Below, piece after piece: positions 8,399 to 17,489 of a stretch of DNA of 64,000 nt. The first letter of the stretch is position 1. Every line of letters begins with the position of its first letter. A program made the position numbers and the translations under genes. The notes below the pieces were generated by a model. The model was not told the origin of the DNA. It did not search any database and saw only the letters and a program-made list of their open reading frames with translations. The stretch comes from Paenibacillus hamazuiensis (GTDB lineage: Bacteria > Bacillota > Bacilli > Paenibacillales > NBRC-103111), in NCBI RefSeq assembly GCF_023276405.1, contig NZ_JALRMO010000001.1, forward strand, positions 6,969,501-7,033,500. Reading direction: 5' to 3'.

Positions 8399-9584
8399 GT
8401 GCAGAATATGTGAAAGTGGCAATTTAGAAAAATGGATTCATTTGCCCGACATGCCGCTGACCGACGATTTAAGAGTTGGTGTTGATAGTCCATCATTTTT
8501 ATATGATATTGATATTTATGTTTGTTTGGAGTGTGGTATAAGTCAAACTATTCATGACATAGACTACAGCCTCTATTATAAAGATTATGCGTACAGTATT
8601 ACAAATTCTCAATTCGCCATTTCCTTCATGAATGAATTAGCTGAGAAAACATTTCAAAAATTTGAATTAAAAAAGGGAACAAGGGTATTAGAAATAGGAT
8701 CAAGCGATGGAAGTCAGTTGCTTTCTTTCAGAAAAATGGGAGCAGATGTCTTTGGTATTGAACCTTCTGAAATTCTAACTAAAGTTAGTAGAGAAAGGGG
8801 GATTGAAGTATATACAGGATTGTTTGATACCGATGTGATTGGCAAAATTCCGGAATCTTTTCGAAACACTGATGTAATATTGTTAACTTATACTTTCGAT
8901 CATATTCCTGACCCAGTAAACTTTTTGTCTACCGTGAAGAAAATATTAAATCCTCAAAAAGGACTTCTAATTGTTGAAGTTCATGATTTGGCTCAAATTA
9001 TAAATAAATGTGAGTATTGTTTATTTGAGCATGAGCATTCTATTTATTTATCTTTAAAAACTATGAATGATTTGTTAAATAAGTCAGGTTTTAAAATAAT
9101 TACCGATAATCTTGTTCCAATTCATAAGAGAAGAGGGAACTCGATGCTTGTTGTGGCGGCAGATAATAATTCTGAATTAGTATCAGAGTTGAATGAGTTT
9201 CCAACGTTTCCTGATAAGGAAGATCTATCCAAATTCAATGAAAAATTGAAAAGAGGAATTAATAGAATAGAATCTTTTATTGACACGGAAATAAACGAGA
9301 ATCGAAAAATAGCTGGTTATGGTGCAGGAGGTAGAGGAGTTATGACGTTAGCATCATTAAGAAATGCTTCTCAGCTAGAATACTTATGTGATCAAAATCA
9401 AAGCTTCCATGGAAAATTTCTTCCCAAGTCAAAAGTGCCAGTTAAATCGATAGAAGAATTGATTGATAATCCAGTTGATACTCTCTTAGTTTTTAGTTAC
9501 GGATATATGGACGAAATTACCAAATCCATTAAATCATTACCCAATGCACCTCAAAAAATTGTTTCACTCATAGAAGTATTATGA
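8367..9584 (+). CDS. SAM-dependent sugar C-methyltransferase (zinc-binding, TylC3/NovU-type architecture)
   Basis: 405 aa, three-part architecture of nucleotide-sugar C-methyltransferases: an N-terminal cysteine cluster (CRIC about residue 12 and CLECG about residue 54) forming a putative zinc site, a class I SAM domain with VLEIGSSDGSQL (about 108-119), and a C-terminal Rossmann-like C-methyltransferase domain with AGYGAGGRGV (about 312-321). Such enzymes methylate a carbon next to a keto group of a 4-keto-6-deoxy nucleotide sugar, so the RfbG product or a derivative is the likely substrate. GTG start at 8367, inside the rfbG 3' end, preceded by AGGAGT; the 3' end overlaps the next gene as ATGA. 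Confidence 0.85.
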   Translation: MTTLKIKKRSKCRICESGNLEKWIHLPDMPLTDDLRVGVDSPSFLYDIDIYVCLECGISQTIHDIDYSLYYKDYAYSITNSQFAISFMNELAEKTFQKFELKKGTRVLEIGSSDGSQLLSFRKMGADVFGIEPSEILTKVSRERGIEVYTGLFDTDVIGKIPESFRNTDVILLTYTFDHIPDPVNFLSTVKKILNPQKGLLIVEVHDLAQIINKCEYCLFEHEHSIYLSLKTMNDLLNKSGFKIITDNLVPIHKRRGNSMLVVAADNNSELVSELNEFPTFPDKEDLSKFNEKLKRGINRIESFIDTEINENRKIAGYGAGGRGVMTLASLRNASQLEYLCDQNQSFHGKFLPKSKVPVKSIEELIDNPVDTLLVFSYGYMDEITKSIKSLPNAPQKIVSLIEVL

Positions 9585-10510
9585 AACAAAGAGCAGTAAT
9601 TGTAACTGGCGGATCAGGCTTTATTGGTTCATACTTGGTAAAGCAATTAATACATAAAGAATATACGGTTGTTGTAATAACACGCAACCAGAGTAATTTA
9701 GGACGATTACCGGATACTCCTTATCTACACATAGTTAGGGGATCACTAGGCTCTATAAAAGAATGTTATGAAGAACTTCTATCTCTCGGGTTGGACTATA
9801 GGGCTTTTTTTCATTTAGCATGGAATGGAGTCAGTAATAATAAAAGAAATGATCTTGAGCAAATGAGTAATATACAATTTAGCCTTGAAACACTTTATCT
9901 CGCGAAAAAATTACAGTGCAGAAAATGGATAGGTACTGGATCGCAAGCTGAATATGGCCCTTTAAACAAAAAAATTAGCGAGACAGACTATACCAGACCA
10001 ACAACTTTGTATGGTATAGCCAAACTCGCGACAGGAACTTCTTCTTTATTATTGGCTTCTGAATTGAATTTAGAAGTAGTATGGGTAAGAGTTTTTAGTA
10101 CTTATGGGCCTTTAGATAATAGCGGTTGGTTACTTACCGATGTGATTCGCAAACTCCTGAGGAATGAAGTGCCGGAATTAACTTTGGGTGAACAACTTTG
10201 GGATTATCTTTATGTCGAAGATGCGGCTGATGCACTGATTCAACTCTTGGAGTCAAAAGCTTCAGGGATATATAATCTTGGTTCTGGTGAAAGTTATACA
10301 ATTAGATATGTTGTAGAACTTATACGAGATATGATTAATCCACAGCTTGCCCTGGGTTTTGGAACAATTCCATATCGTCATGATCAAGTGATGCATTTAG
10401 AAGCTGACATTCAAAAAATTAAAAAAGATACAAAATGGAAACCTAACATAAAATTAGAAGACGGACTAAACAGAATGATTGACTATATGAAGCAACTTAA
10501 TTGGAGATGA
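9581..10510 (+). CDS. NAD-dependent epimerase/dehydratase (extended SDR), likely CDP-sugar reductase or epimerase
   Basis: 309-aa extended short-chain dehydrogenase. The cofactor motif VTGGSGFIGSYL is at the N-terminus, HLAW at about residue 80, the catalytic Ser region GTGSQAEYGP and the YGIAK catalytic motif around residue 146. Size and motifs fit reductases/epimerases acting on 4-keto nucleotide sugars; exact stereochemistry cannot be read from sequence. It is translationally coupled (ATGA) to the upstream methyltransferase and followed within 8 bp by another one, so it most likely finishes the branched CDP-sugar by reducing the 4-keto group. Confidence 0.8.
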   Translation: MKQRAVIVTGGSGFIGSYLVKQLIHKEYTVVVITRNQSNLGRLPDTPYLHIVRGSLGSIKECYEELLSLGLDYRAFFHLAWNGVSNNKRNDLEQMSNIQFSLETLYLAKKLQCRKWIGTGSQAEYGPLNKKISETDYTRPTTLYGIAKLATGTSSLLLASELNLEVVWVRVFSTYGPLDNSGWLLTDVIRKLLRNEVPELTLGEQLWDYLYVEDAADALIQLLESKASGIYNLGSGESYTIRYVVELIRDMINPQLALGFGTIPYRHDQVMHLEADIQKIKKDTKWKPNIKLEDGLNRMIDYMKQLNWR

Positions 10511-10517
10511 TTCGTTT

Positions 10518-11618
10518 TTGATCTGTAGAGTATGTGGAAGCGAGACAAGTATATGTCTAACGGTCGCTGATAACGCACAACAAGTATCAAGACTTTATAA
10601 TGAACCGTATAATAAAAAGGGCATTTCACTAGATTTGTATAGATGTAATAAGTGTAATCATTATCAAATTGAAGATGTCAATGAATCAGATTATTATGAT
10701 GACTATCTTATGACTGCTAGCTATTCGGAGAAGATGCAAAGCCATCAAAAAAGCCAAGTTAATGAGTTATTTTATTTAAGCAATAAATCAAATAACTTTT
10801 TGGAAATTGGTTGTGGCGATGGTAATTTTCTTATTCTTGCAAAGGAAGTTTTTACAGAAGTAATTGGAATTGAGCCATCAAAAGCGTTCTATCTTGAATG
10901 TTGTAAAAAAGGTCTTAACGTAATAAACGAGTATTTAACAAAAGATATAAAGTTAAATGTCAAGTTTAGTGTTTTTGCTTCAAGACAGGTCTTTGAACAC
11001 TTATCTAATCCTTTTGAAACATTAGATGCAATATTCCCATTATTAAACGAGGGAGCAGTTGGTTTAATAGAAGTGCCAAATGCACAAAAAATGTTGGCAG
11101 AAAATCGATATTTTGATTTGTTTTCAGATCACTTAAATTACTTTACTCCACAAAGTTTATGCGCTTTGGCAGAAAAATGCAACTTTAATGTAATTAAAAT
11201 CCAAGAGAGTTTTGGTGGTGATTATTTAGAGATATATCTAAGAAAAAAAACAACAATACAATCTCTAAATGATAAAAAAATAAAAGACCTTCAATTTATT
11301 AAAACAAAGTCCAGAGAATATCGCAAAGTCTCAGCTTGGGGAGCTGGAGCCAAGGCCCAATCTATTTTAACAGCCATCGGATTGGATTTGGAGTTAAAAT
11401 ACATTTTCGATTCCGATCCCCATAAACATAATAAATATATATGTAATAGTTCTGCTCTAATTGTCCCGCCTTCAATTGAAAAAATTTGTTCAAATGATTT
11501 AATAATACTATTTGCAGTATCCTATCAAGATGAAATCATAAGTTTACTAAAAAATAACTATAATTTCCAGGGGTATGTTATGTCTTTGGAAGGTGAACCA
11601 TGTATATTAAAAATATAA
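10518..11618 (+). CDS. Second SAM-dependent C-methyltransferase-family protein
   Basis: 366 aa with the same order of parts as the 8367 product: cysteine cluster (CRVCGS at residue 3, CNKCNH about residue 44), SAM-binding FLEIGCGDGNFL (about 94-105), and C-terminal Rossmann-like SAWGAGAKAQSI (about 272-283). TTG start at 10518 behind GGAGATG. It is shorter and clearly diverged from the first methyltransferase, so it is unlikely to be a recent duplicate; the substrate is probably another position or intermediate of the same sugar. The 3' end overlaps the transketolase gene by 19 bp. Confidence 0.8.
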   Translation: MICRVCGSETSICLTVADNAQQVSRLYNEPYNKKGISLDLYRCNKCNHYQIEDVNESDYYDDYLMTASYSEKMQSHQKSQVNELFYLSNKSNNFLEIGCGDGNFLILAKEVFTEVIGIEPSKAFYLECCKKGLNVINEYLTKDIKLNVKFSVFASRQVFEHLSNPFETLDAIFPLLNEGAVGLIEVPNAQKMLAENRYFDLFSDHLNYFTPQSLCALAEKCNFNVIKIQESFGGDYLEIYLRKKTTIQSLNDKKIKDLQFIKTKSREYRKVSAWGAGAKAQSILTAIGLDLELKYIFDSDPHKHNKYICNSSALIVPPSIEKICSNDLIILFAVSYQDEIISLLKNNYNFQGYVMSLEGEPCILKI

Positions 11619-12403
11619 GAAAATCAATTCTAAAAATGACTCATTATTCAAAATCATCACATGTAGGAACGTGTTTATCTATTGTTGATATTTTATATGT
11701 ACTTTATTTTAAAATACTGAATGTAGATCCTAAATTTCCGAATAATGTTACCAGAGATAAATTTATTTTAAGTAAGGGACATGGAAGTGCAGCTTTATAT
11801 GCAGTGCTAGCAGAGAAAGGCTTTTTTTCTAAAGATGTTTTAAAACAATATTACATTAATGGCGGGGTTCTACCAGGGCACTTGGATATGACTGCAGTTC
11901 CTGGTATTGAATTATCGACAGGTTCATTGGGTCATGGTCTATCGGTTGGTGTAGGAATGGCGATCAGTAATTTGGTTGATAGAAATCCAGGCAATATCTA
12001 TGTGTTGTTAGGTGATGGTGAGTGCAATGAAGGTAGTGTGTGGGAAGCAATTATGTTTGCTTCTCACCATAAGCTCAGCAATATTACAGCAATTGTAGAT
12101 CACAATAATTTACAGGGATTTGGAAGAACAGAGGATATTATTAACCAGAAAAATTTAGCTGAGAGATGGCGATCTTTTGAATGGGAAGTATTCGAAGTAG
12201 ATGGTCATTCCCTAATAGATCTTGAAAAAACTTTTAAAATTATATCAAATAAACCAAAAGTGATAATCGCTCATACAATTAAGGGAAAAGGGATTTCATT
12301 TATGGAAAATAAGTTGGAATGGCATTATAAATCTCCAAATGATGAAGAATTAAATCTCGCACTGAGTGAGTTGGATAAGACTTATGAGAACTACTTTTAT
12401 TGA
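11600..12403 (+). CDS. Transketolase-like subunit, N-terminal (thiamine pyrophosphate-binding) half
   Basis: 267 aa corresponding to the pyrophosphate-binding half of transketolase, encoded as a separate gene. Visible landmarks: SSHVGTCLSIVDIL, FILSKGHGSAALYA, GSLGHGLSVGVGMA and the TPP/Mg motif GDGECNEGSVWEA with the later Asn (VDHNN). It pairs with the next gene, which supplies the pyrimidine-binding half. Split transketolases occur in several archaea and bacteria; in sugar clusters, such pairs and related TPP enzymes transfer two-carbon units to keto-sugars to make branched chains. Given its place between C-methyltransferases and a glycosyltransferase, a nucleotide-sugar role is inferred rather than the pentose phosphate pathway. 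Confidence 0.88.
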   Translation: MYIKNIRKSILKMTHYSKSSHVGTCLSIVDILYVLYFKILNVDPKFPNNVTRDKFILSKGHGSAALYAVLAEKGFFSKDVLKQYYINGGVLPGHLDMTAVPGIELSTGSLGHGLSVGVGMAISNLVDRNPGNIYVLLGDGECNEGSVWEAIMFASHHKLSNITAIVDHNNLQGFGRTEDIINQKNLAERWRSFEWEVFEVDGHSLIDLEKTFKIISNKPKVIIAHTIKGKGISFMENKLEWHYKSPNDEELNLALSELDKTYENYFY

Positions 12404-13274
12404 AACATTAATTGATGAAGCCGAACAAGACGAAAGAGTGTTTTTGATAACACCGGATCTGGGTTTCTCTGTTCTTGAGAAATTTCAAAAAAAATTTCCG
12501 AAGCGTTTCTTAAACGTAGGAATAGCAGAACAAAATGCTATCGGTATAGCATCGGGGTTGGCTCTTTCCGGGAAAATAGTTTATGTATATAGCATAATTC
12601 CCTTTATAACTATGAGATGCTTTGAACAAATACGAATTGATGTTGCTTATTTGAATGCAAATGTAAGATTAGTAGGCGTTGGTGCTGGACTTTCTTATGG
12701 CCCACAGGGCGCTACGCATCATGCAATAGAGGATATTGGACTAATGAGAGCTCTTCCAAACATGACAGTTTGTTGCCCCGGCGATCCTTTGGAAGCAAGA
12801 GAAATAACCAAAGCAAGTATAAACTACAAAGGGCCGATGTATATTAGACTAGGTAAAAATAATGAACCTCGTATTCACAAACCTGACACGCAAATAACGA
12901 TTGGCAAAGCCGTGGAAGTAACACAAGGTGACTATTTAGCTTTAATTACTACAAGTAATACACTTGAGTTAGGAATGCAATGGGTAAAAGAATGGGCCAA
13001 TGAAGACTTGCAAGTAAGACTGATTAGTATGCCAACAGTAAAGCCCATAGATAAAGAGGCGATTTTTAATCTTATACAAGAGGGTATACCAATTTATACC
13101 TTAGAGGAACATAGTATTATTGGAGGATTAGGTACAGCCATAGCTGAGATCATTGCTGAGTCTGATAAAAAGATTAAGTTTAAAAGAATCGGATTGCCGG
13201 ATAGTTTTTCTCATAATGTCGGGGATCAAAAATTTTTAAGAGAAAAACTGGGCCTAATAAAGCCTTTGATATAG
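12384..13274 (+). CDS. Transketolase-like subunit, C-terminal (pyrimidine-binding) half
   Basis: 296 aa from ATG 12384 (MRTTFIETLIDEAEQD), overlapping the N-half gene by 20 bp, so the two subunits are translationally coupled. The catalytic region FLNVGIAEQNAIGIASGLA contains the conserved Glu that activates thiamine pyrophosphate; YGPQGATHHAIEDIGLMRALP and the C-terminal transketolase domain (TLEEHSIIGGLGTAIAE) are also present. Together the two genes reconstitute a full transketolase. A longer frame from GTG 12366 exists but adds only six non-conserved residues. Confidence 0.88.
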   Translation: MRTTFIETLIDEAEQDERVFLITPDLGFSVLEKFQKKFPKRFLNVGIAEQNAIGIASGLALSGKIVYVYSIIPFITMRCFEQIRIDVAYLNANVRLVGVGAGLSYGPQGATHHAIEDIGLMRALPNMTVCCPGDPLEAREITKASINYKGPMYIRLGKNNEPRIHKPDTQITIGKAVEVTQGDYLALITTSNTLELGMQWVKEWANEDLQVRLISMPTVKPIDKEAIFNLIQEGIPIYTLEEHSIIGGLGTAIAEIIAESDKKIKFKRIGLPDSFSHNVGDQKFLREKLGLIKPLI

Positions 13275-13291
13275 GGAGATATAGTTTAAGC

Positions 13292-14638
13292 ATGGGAAAA
13301 CCTCTACTTTCAATTATTATTCCGACATATAATCGTGCAAATTTGCTAGAAAAAATGCTAACATCCTTATTGCCTCAAATTGGAAATTATAAAGATGAAA
13401 TAGAATTAATAGTTTCTGATAACTGTTCAACAGATCACACGAAAGATGTAATTGAAAGTGCTCTAAAAAAAGAGTCATTTATTTATAATAAAAATAATTT
13501 TAACATAGGGCCAGTAGGTAATATTTTTAAAACTATACAAGATATTGCTTCTGGCGAGTTTTGTTGGGTTTTAGGCGATGATGATATGGTTCTCAATGGG
13601 AAATTGCATGAACTAATTGAAACAATTAAAAAAAACAATAATTTTGACTATTTTTTCATTAATTATTTTGTTAAATCAATTGAAGAACGAAATGATATTA
13701 TCGATAACAATAATTCCATATATCATCCTTCGTTTGAGGAATGTATGTTACAAGATTTTGTAAATAAGCAATTATCCTCTTGGGAAGAATTGTTTGGTAT
13801 TCAAACTTTTATGCCATCTTATCTTTTTACGGCAATCGTTTCGAGTCTTTTTAGAAGATCCACATGGATTAAATATTCAAAGGCAATTTGTCTTGATAAT
13901 AATGCTGAAATGTTTTCTACTTTAGATACGGCATACCCTCATTTGAAAGTAATTGCACTATCTATGCATAACAAAAGTGTTTATTATATTGGAGATCCAA
14001 TAGTGCTGCTAGGACAAGGGAGCCAGGAATGGTTTCATTTATTACCCAAACTGTTATTATACAGATTAAGAGATGCGATTATTTTATACGAGCAAATTGG
14101 AGTATCTGAAAAATATCTTAATATTGTACGGCAACACTATTATATACAGTATGGAACTATCTGTGCTAAATTGCTTGAAAAAAATGACGATTGTTCACTT
14201 GAACTATTCAATAAAGCATTTGATTTTGAATATCTCAATGGTGAAATAGTAAATTCTTTTCTTAAAGAAATGCAGCTTTTACTTCATAAGAATAAAAATA
14301 ATCAGAAATACCTGATCGATTTACTAATACGTACGTTATTAAATGAAAATGATCAAGATAACCTTAGCATCGCAATTTGGGGGGCTGGAGAACTCGGACA
14401 ATTTTTATACGAAAGCTCAGTTGAATTGGCTAAGAGAGTTGAAGTTATTGTGGATAGTAGTCCTAAAGTTCAAGGTACAATATTTAAAAACAAACATAAA
14501 ATTCAATCTCCAACTTACTTAATAAATAATCAAGTTGATGTTGTCATTATCGCATCTATAAAATATGTCGACGAGATCATGTCACTAATCAATCAACTTG
14601 ATATAAAATCTAAAGTTATAAGTGTAGGAAATATATGA
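13292..14638 (+). CDS. Family 2 glycosyltransferase with C-terminal Rossmann-like module
   Basis: 448 aa. Residues 1-250 form a GT-A glycosyltransferase: LLSIIIPTYNRANLLEKML, ELIVSDNCSTDHTKD and the metal-binding GEFCWVLGDDDMVL (DDD). After a helical middle, residues about 360-448 make a separate module with AIWGAGELGQFLYES and VDVVIIASIKYVDEI, resembling the C-terminal domain of the cluster's methyltransferases. It likely transfers the sugar made by the upstream CDP module. The final gene of the AT-rich insert; it is followed by a broken maf tail. Confidence 0.85.
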   Translation: MGKPLLSIIIPTYNRANLLEKMLTSLLPQIGNYKDEIELIVSDNCSTDHTKDVIESALKKESFIYNKNNFNIGPVGNIFKTIQDIASGEFCWVLGDDDMVLNGKLHELIETIKKNNNFDYFFINYFVKSIEERNDIIDNNNSIYHPSFEECMLQDFVNKQLSSWEELFGIQTFMPSYLFTAIVSSLFRRSTWIKYSKAICLDNNAEMFSTLDTAYPHLKVIALSMHNKSVYYIGDPIVLLGQGSQEWFHLLPKLLLYRLRDAIILYEQIGVSEKYLNIVRQHYYIQYGTICAKLLEKNDDCSLELFNKAFDFEYLNGEIVNSFLKEMQLLLHKNKNNQKYLIDLLIRTLLNENDQDNLSIAIWGAGELGQFLYESSVELAKRVEVIVDSSPKVQGTIFKNKHKIQSPTYLINNQVDVVIIASIKYVDEIMSLINQLDIKSKVISVGNI

Positions 14639-14669
14639 TAATCTTCCCACAAGATTGTCTTAAAAGTAA

Positions 14670-14804
14670 AAATTAAAGAAAAATATTGCCGAAAATTTCA
14701 GAGCATATATTGAAGGATGTCTAGAAGACGCTCATATAATACTGCCTTATATAATTGGAACGTGTCGTAAAATAAAATTGCAAAACGAGGCGAATGCGAA
14801 ATGA
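14670..14804 (+). pseudogene. 3' remnant of a second maf (DUF115) gene
   Basis: The frame 14670-14804 reads KLKKNIAENFRAYIEGCLED..., which aligns with the end of the intact Maf protein (RAKRISELSRAYFEGCLGD...) and stops at TGA overlapping the start of the pseB-like gene (ATGA). There is no start codon and no upstream body. It marks the right junction of the inserted CDP-sugar module and shows that a diverged maf once preceded this pseB copy. Confidence 0.8.
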
Positions 14805-15796
14805 TTTACCAAAATAAGAAAATTTTGATTATTGGGGGCACAGGTACGATTGGGTATCACTTAACCAAAAGGCTGCTTGAAGACAATCCCAAGGTCATTC
14901 GTATATTTAGCCGCGATGAACATAAACAGTTTCAGATGAATATTGATTTTCGAGATTATCAAGATCGACTGAGATTTCTAATTGGCGATGTACGGGATTA
15001 CCAAAGATTACTGCGAGCAATGGAAGATATAGATTACGTTTTTCATTTAGCCGCAATGAAGCATGTTCCGGCATGCGAGTATAATCCATTTGAAGCGGTA
15101 CAAACCAATGTGATAGGAACTCAAAATGTTATACAGGCAGCGATACAAGCCGGTGTAAAGAAAGTATTGTTTACAAGTACGGATAAGGCAATTTCACCAA
15201 CAAATACGTATGGCGCGACCAAATTAACGGCAGAGAGGTTGATTTCAGCTGCAGAGTATCAAAAAGGCCCGAAAACAACGATATTTTCTTCTGTAAGATT
15301 TGGAAATGTTATGGGTTCGCGTGGATCAGTGATTCCCCTTTTTAAAAAGCAAATTATCGAGGATAAGGTTATTACTGTAACTGATTTAAATATGGTCCGA
15401 TATATGATGACGCCATCGCAGGCTACTTCTTTAGTGCTTGAGGCAAATATTCTTGCAGAAGGTGGTGAGGTATTTGTCTTAAAAATGCCGGTTGTGAAAT
15501 TATCGGATTTAGTAAAAGTAATGATTGAAGAGATTTCTTTAAAAAATAATATTGATCCTCGCGAGGTTAAAGTGAAAGAAACGGGTCTTAGGCCTGGGGA
15601 AAAGATGTACGAAGAGTTAATGACGGATGATGAGGCAAGAATCTCTGCGGAATTACCAGATATGTATGTAATCCCTTCGTTATTTAAAGAACAGAAGAAT
15701 TCGAATGTACAAGTGAGAAAACCTGATGTATTGAAAGAAAAGAGTATCCAGATAGAGGTTCTTAGGGACTGGCTGCTTACTGAAAATCTTCTTTAA
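14801..15796 (+). CDS. pseB: UDP-GlcNAc 4,6-dehydratase, PseB/CapD-type (nonulosonic acid pathway)
   Basis: 331 aa. Inverting 4,6-dehydratases of this family convert UDP-GlcNAc to UDP-4-keto-6-deoxy-L-AltNAc, the first step to pseudaminic acid. Motifs: KILIIGGTGTIGYHL (cofactor site), FHLAAMKHVPACEYNP, FTSTDKAISPTNTYGATKL (Thr-Asp-Lys and Tyr-x-x-x-Lys), RPGEKMYEELMTDDEA (family C-terminus). Length matches PseB (about 334). ATG at 14801 lies behind a poor ribosome site and inside the maf remnant, so translation was probably coupled to the lost gene. The matching aminotransferase is at 32318 and the synthase at 28071. A FnlA/CapE-like specificity cannot be excluded. Confidence 0.85.
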   Translation: MIYQNKKILIIGGTGTIGYHLTKRLLEDNPKVIRIFSRDEHKQFQMNIDFRDYQDRLRFLIGDVRDYQRLLRAMEDIDYVFHLAAMKHVPACEYNPFEAVQTNVIGTQNVIQAAIQAGVKKVLFTSTDKAISPTNTYGATKLTAERLISAAEYQKGPKTTIFSSVRFGNVMGSRGSVIPLFKKQIIEDKVITVTDLNMVRYMMTPSQATSLVLEANILAEGGEVFVLKMPVVKLSDLVKVMIEEISLKNNIDPREVKVKETGLRPGEKMYEELMTDDEARISAELPDMYVIPSLFKEQKNSNVQVRKPDVLKEKSIQIEVLRDWLLTENLL

Positions 15797-15815
15797 TCAA
15801 GAGGGACATTATAGA

Positions 15816-17489
15816 ATGAGAATATTATTGTTTCGAACTGCTCCTAAGAAGATTTTCGATGCTTCTCTTAATCATATAAAAAATGTGTACCCGGATGCAA
15901 CGATTGATTATCTGGCAAATATTCAATTTGAATCAGATAAAAAGGATATTCATAAAGAATATTTGCTGGATTATAAAGGTTTTTTAGATTTAAGCAAGAT
16001 TCCCAAGGCTATACTTAATGAGCTCAGAGAAAATAAATACGAGATTATTATTTTTCCATATAGCTTATACGGAACGTCCACCCATAAAAATCTCCTGCAA
16101 ATTGCCAGTAAAGTAAATTGTAAACGTGTTATTTTGTTTAATGACAATGGAGAAGATACTCAAGGAAAACCTAGTGGATTAATGATTAATTTGTGGCTGC
16201 AGTATTTTATTTGTTTGCTGCTGTTAACACTGATTATCCCGATGTGTTTTTTTAGATACACCAAAGCATTGATTTCTAAGGCTGATGATCGCAACCTTAG
16301 CGAATCCGGGTTGAATTTAACACCTGTTAAAGTCATTGGAGGAACAACTCGCATAAGCGACACAATAAATCGTACGAAACCGGTAAACGATAGAGTCAAA
16401 ATTGGTTGTATCGCGAGACTGGATCCGATCAAAGGCCATCGGTATTTATTCGAGGCTATTCATTTATTATTGAAAATAAACCAAAACTTTGAAGTATTGC
16501 TTATCGGAACGGGGCCTGAAGCAGAATTTTTAAAAAGTTATTCAGAAGAATTGGGCATTCAATCACATGTTGCATTTCTTAACTATCAAGCTGATGTTAG
16601 ACCATTCCTTGAAACATGTGATTTTTTTGTTCTTCCTTCGTTAAATGAAGCTATGCCGATTTCAATCGTTGAAGTAATGGCTGCTGAAAAACCTATTATT
16701 GCTACCCGTACCGGCAGCATTCCCCATATTATTGCTGATGGTAATAACGGTTTACTAATAAACCCCAAATCGCCCGAGGAATTATCCAACGCTATGTTGA
16801 CTTTGATAAACAATATTGATCAAAGGATCTTGCTTGGTAAGAATGCTTTTAAATATTACCAAGAGCATTTTTCGGTTGATGTTTTTTGGGGGAAGCATAT
16901 GGAGGTCTATCAGAAATCACTGGTTCAAAAAAAAGATAAACCTTATATTTTCTTGACGACAATTTATGATATGACGTACGGCGGATTACAGGCATATATA
17001 AATTTGTTAGAAAGCTTCTCTTTAAACAAAGGTCCTCGTTTAAAGATAGTTTCGATTGGACAGATTAATTTGAATTTAAGAGTTTTGCTCTTAATTCAAT
17101 TTCACAAACGGTTTGTTTCCCTTTTTCCACAAGGTGGGGAAATTGCGGCTATTACGATTAGACAATTTTTACTTTGGATTGTTACATTTAAGGAACTTCT
17201 GTTTGGAGATAAGCCGGATGTCATTCATGTCCACGATGTGATGGGATACCATGTACTTAAGCCGTTGTGCAAGAGATTGGGTATTGGAATTGTATTGACA
17301 AAACACGGCGATTTGGCAAAGGAAGTAGCGGCAATTGAAAAGGTTGATGAGCACAGTTTTATATATAAATACTTTAGTTTTATGGAAAACAAGGCTTATC
17401 GAGAGGCTGGCCATCTCATAGTTGTAGACCATGAATCTCAAAAGAGAATTGATAAGATAAGACGAAAGGAAGTTGACGACCAGAAATGA
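15816..17489 (+). CDS. Mosaic glycosyltransferase: heptosyltransferase-like head, GT4 catalytic half, extra GT4 N-half
   Basis: 557 aa with an unusual order. Residues 1-160 begin MRILLFRTAPKKIFDASL and end in a strongly hydrophobic segment (about 122-147), like the small protein at 22500. Residues about 192-370 are a GT4 C-terminal half (IGCIARLDPIKGHRYLFEA, SLNEAMPISIVEVMAAEKP, donor-binding E-x7-E). Residues about 378-557 look like the N-terminal half of another GT4 enzyme (TTIYDMTYGGLQAYINLL, PDVIHVHDVMGYHVLKPL) with no C-terminal half. The stop overlaps the next glycosyltransferase start (ATGA). It may be a gene fusion, or a product of recombination in the island; activity is uncertain. 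Confidence 0.75.
   Translation: MRILLFRTAPKKIFDASLNHIKNVYPDATIDYLANIQFESDKKDIHKEYLLDYKGFLDLSKIPKAILNELRENKYEIIIFPYSLYGTSTHKNLLQIASKVNCKRVILFNDNGEDTQGKPSGLMINLWLQYFICLLLLTLIIPMCFFRYTKALISKADDRNLSESGLNLTPVKVIGGTTRISDTINRTKPVNDRVKIGCIARLDPIKGHRYLFEAIHLLLKINQNFEVLLIGTGPEAEFLKSYSEELGIQSHVAFLNYQADVRPFLETCDFFVLPSLNEAMPISIVEVMAAEKPIIATRTGSIPHIIADGNNGLLINPKSPEELSNAMLTLINNIDQRILLGKNAFKYYQEHFSVDVFWGKHMEVYQKSLVQKKDKPYIFLTTIYDMTYGGLQAYINLLESFSLNKGPRLKIVSIGQINLNLRVLLLIQFHKRFVSLFPQGGEIAAITIRQFLLWIVTFKELLFGDKPDVIHVHDVMGYHVLKPLCKRLGIGIVLTKHGDLAKEVAAIEKVDEHSFIYKYFSFMENKAYREAGHLIVVDHESQKRIDKIRRKEVDDQK

Noticed and set aside
11600-13274. Two transketolase halves as a single gene broken by frameshift
   Set aside because: Each half has its own start and stop, they overlap by 20 bp with ATG in a good position, and split transketolases are a known arrangement.
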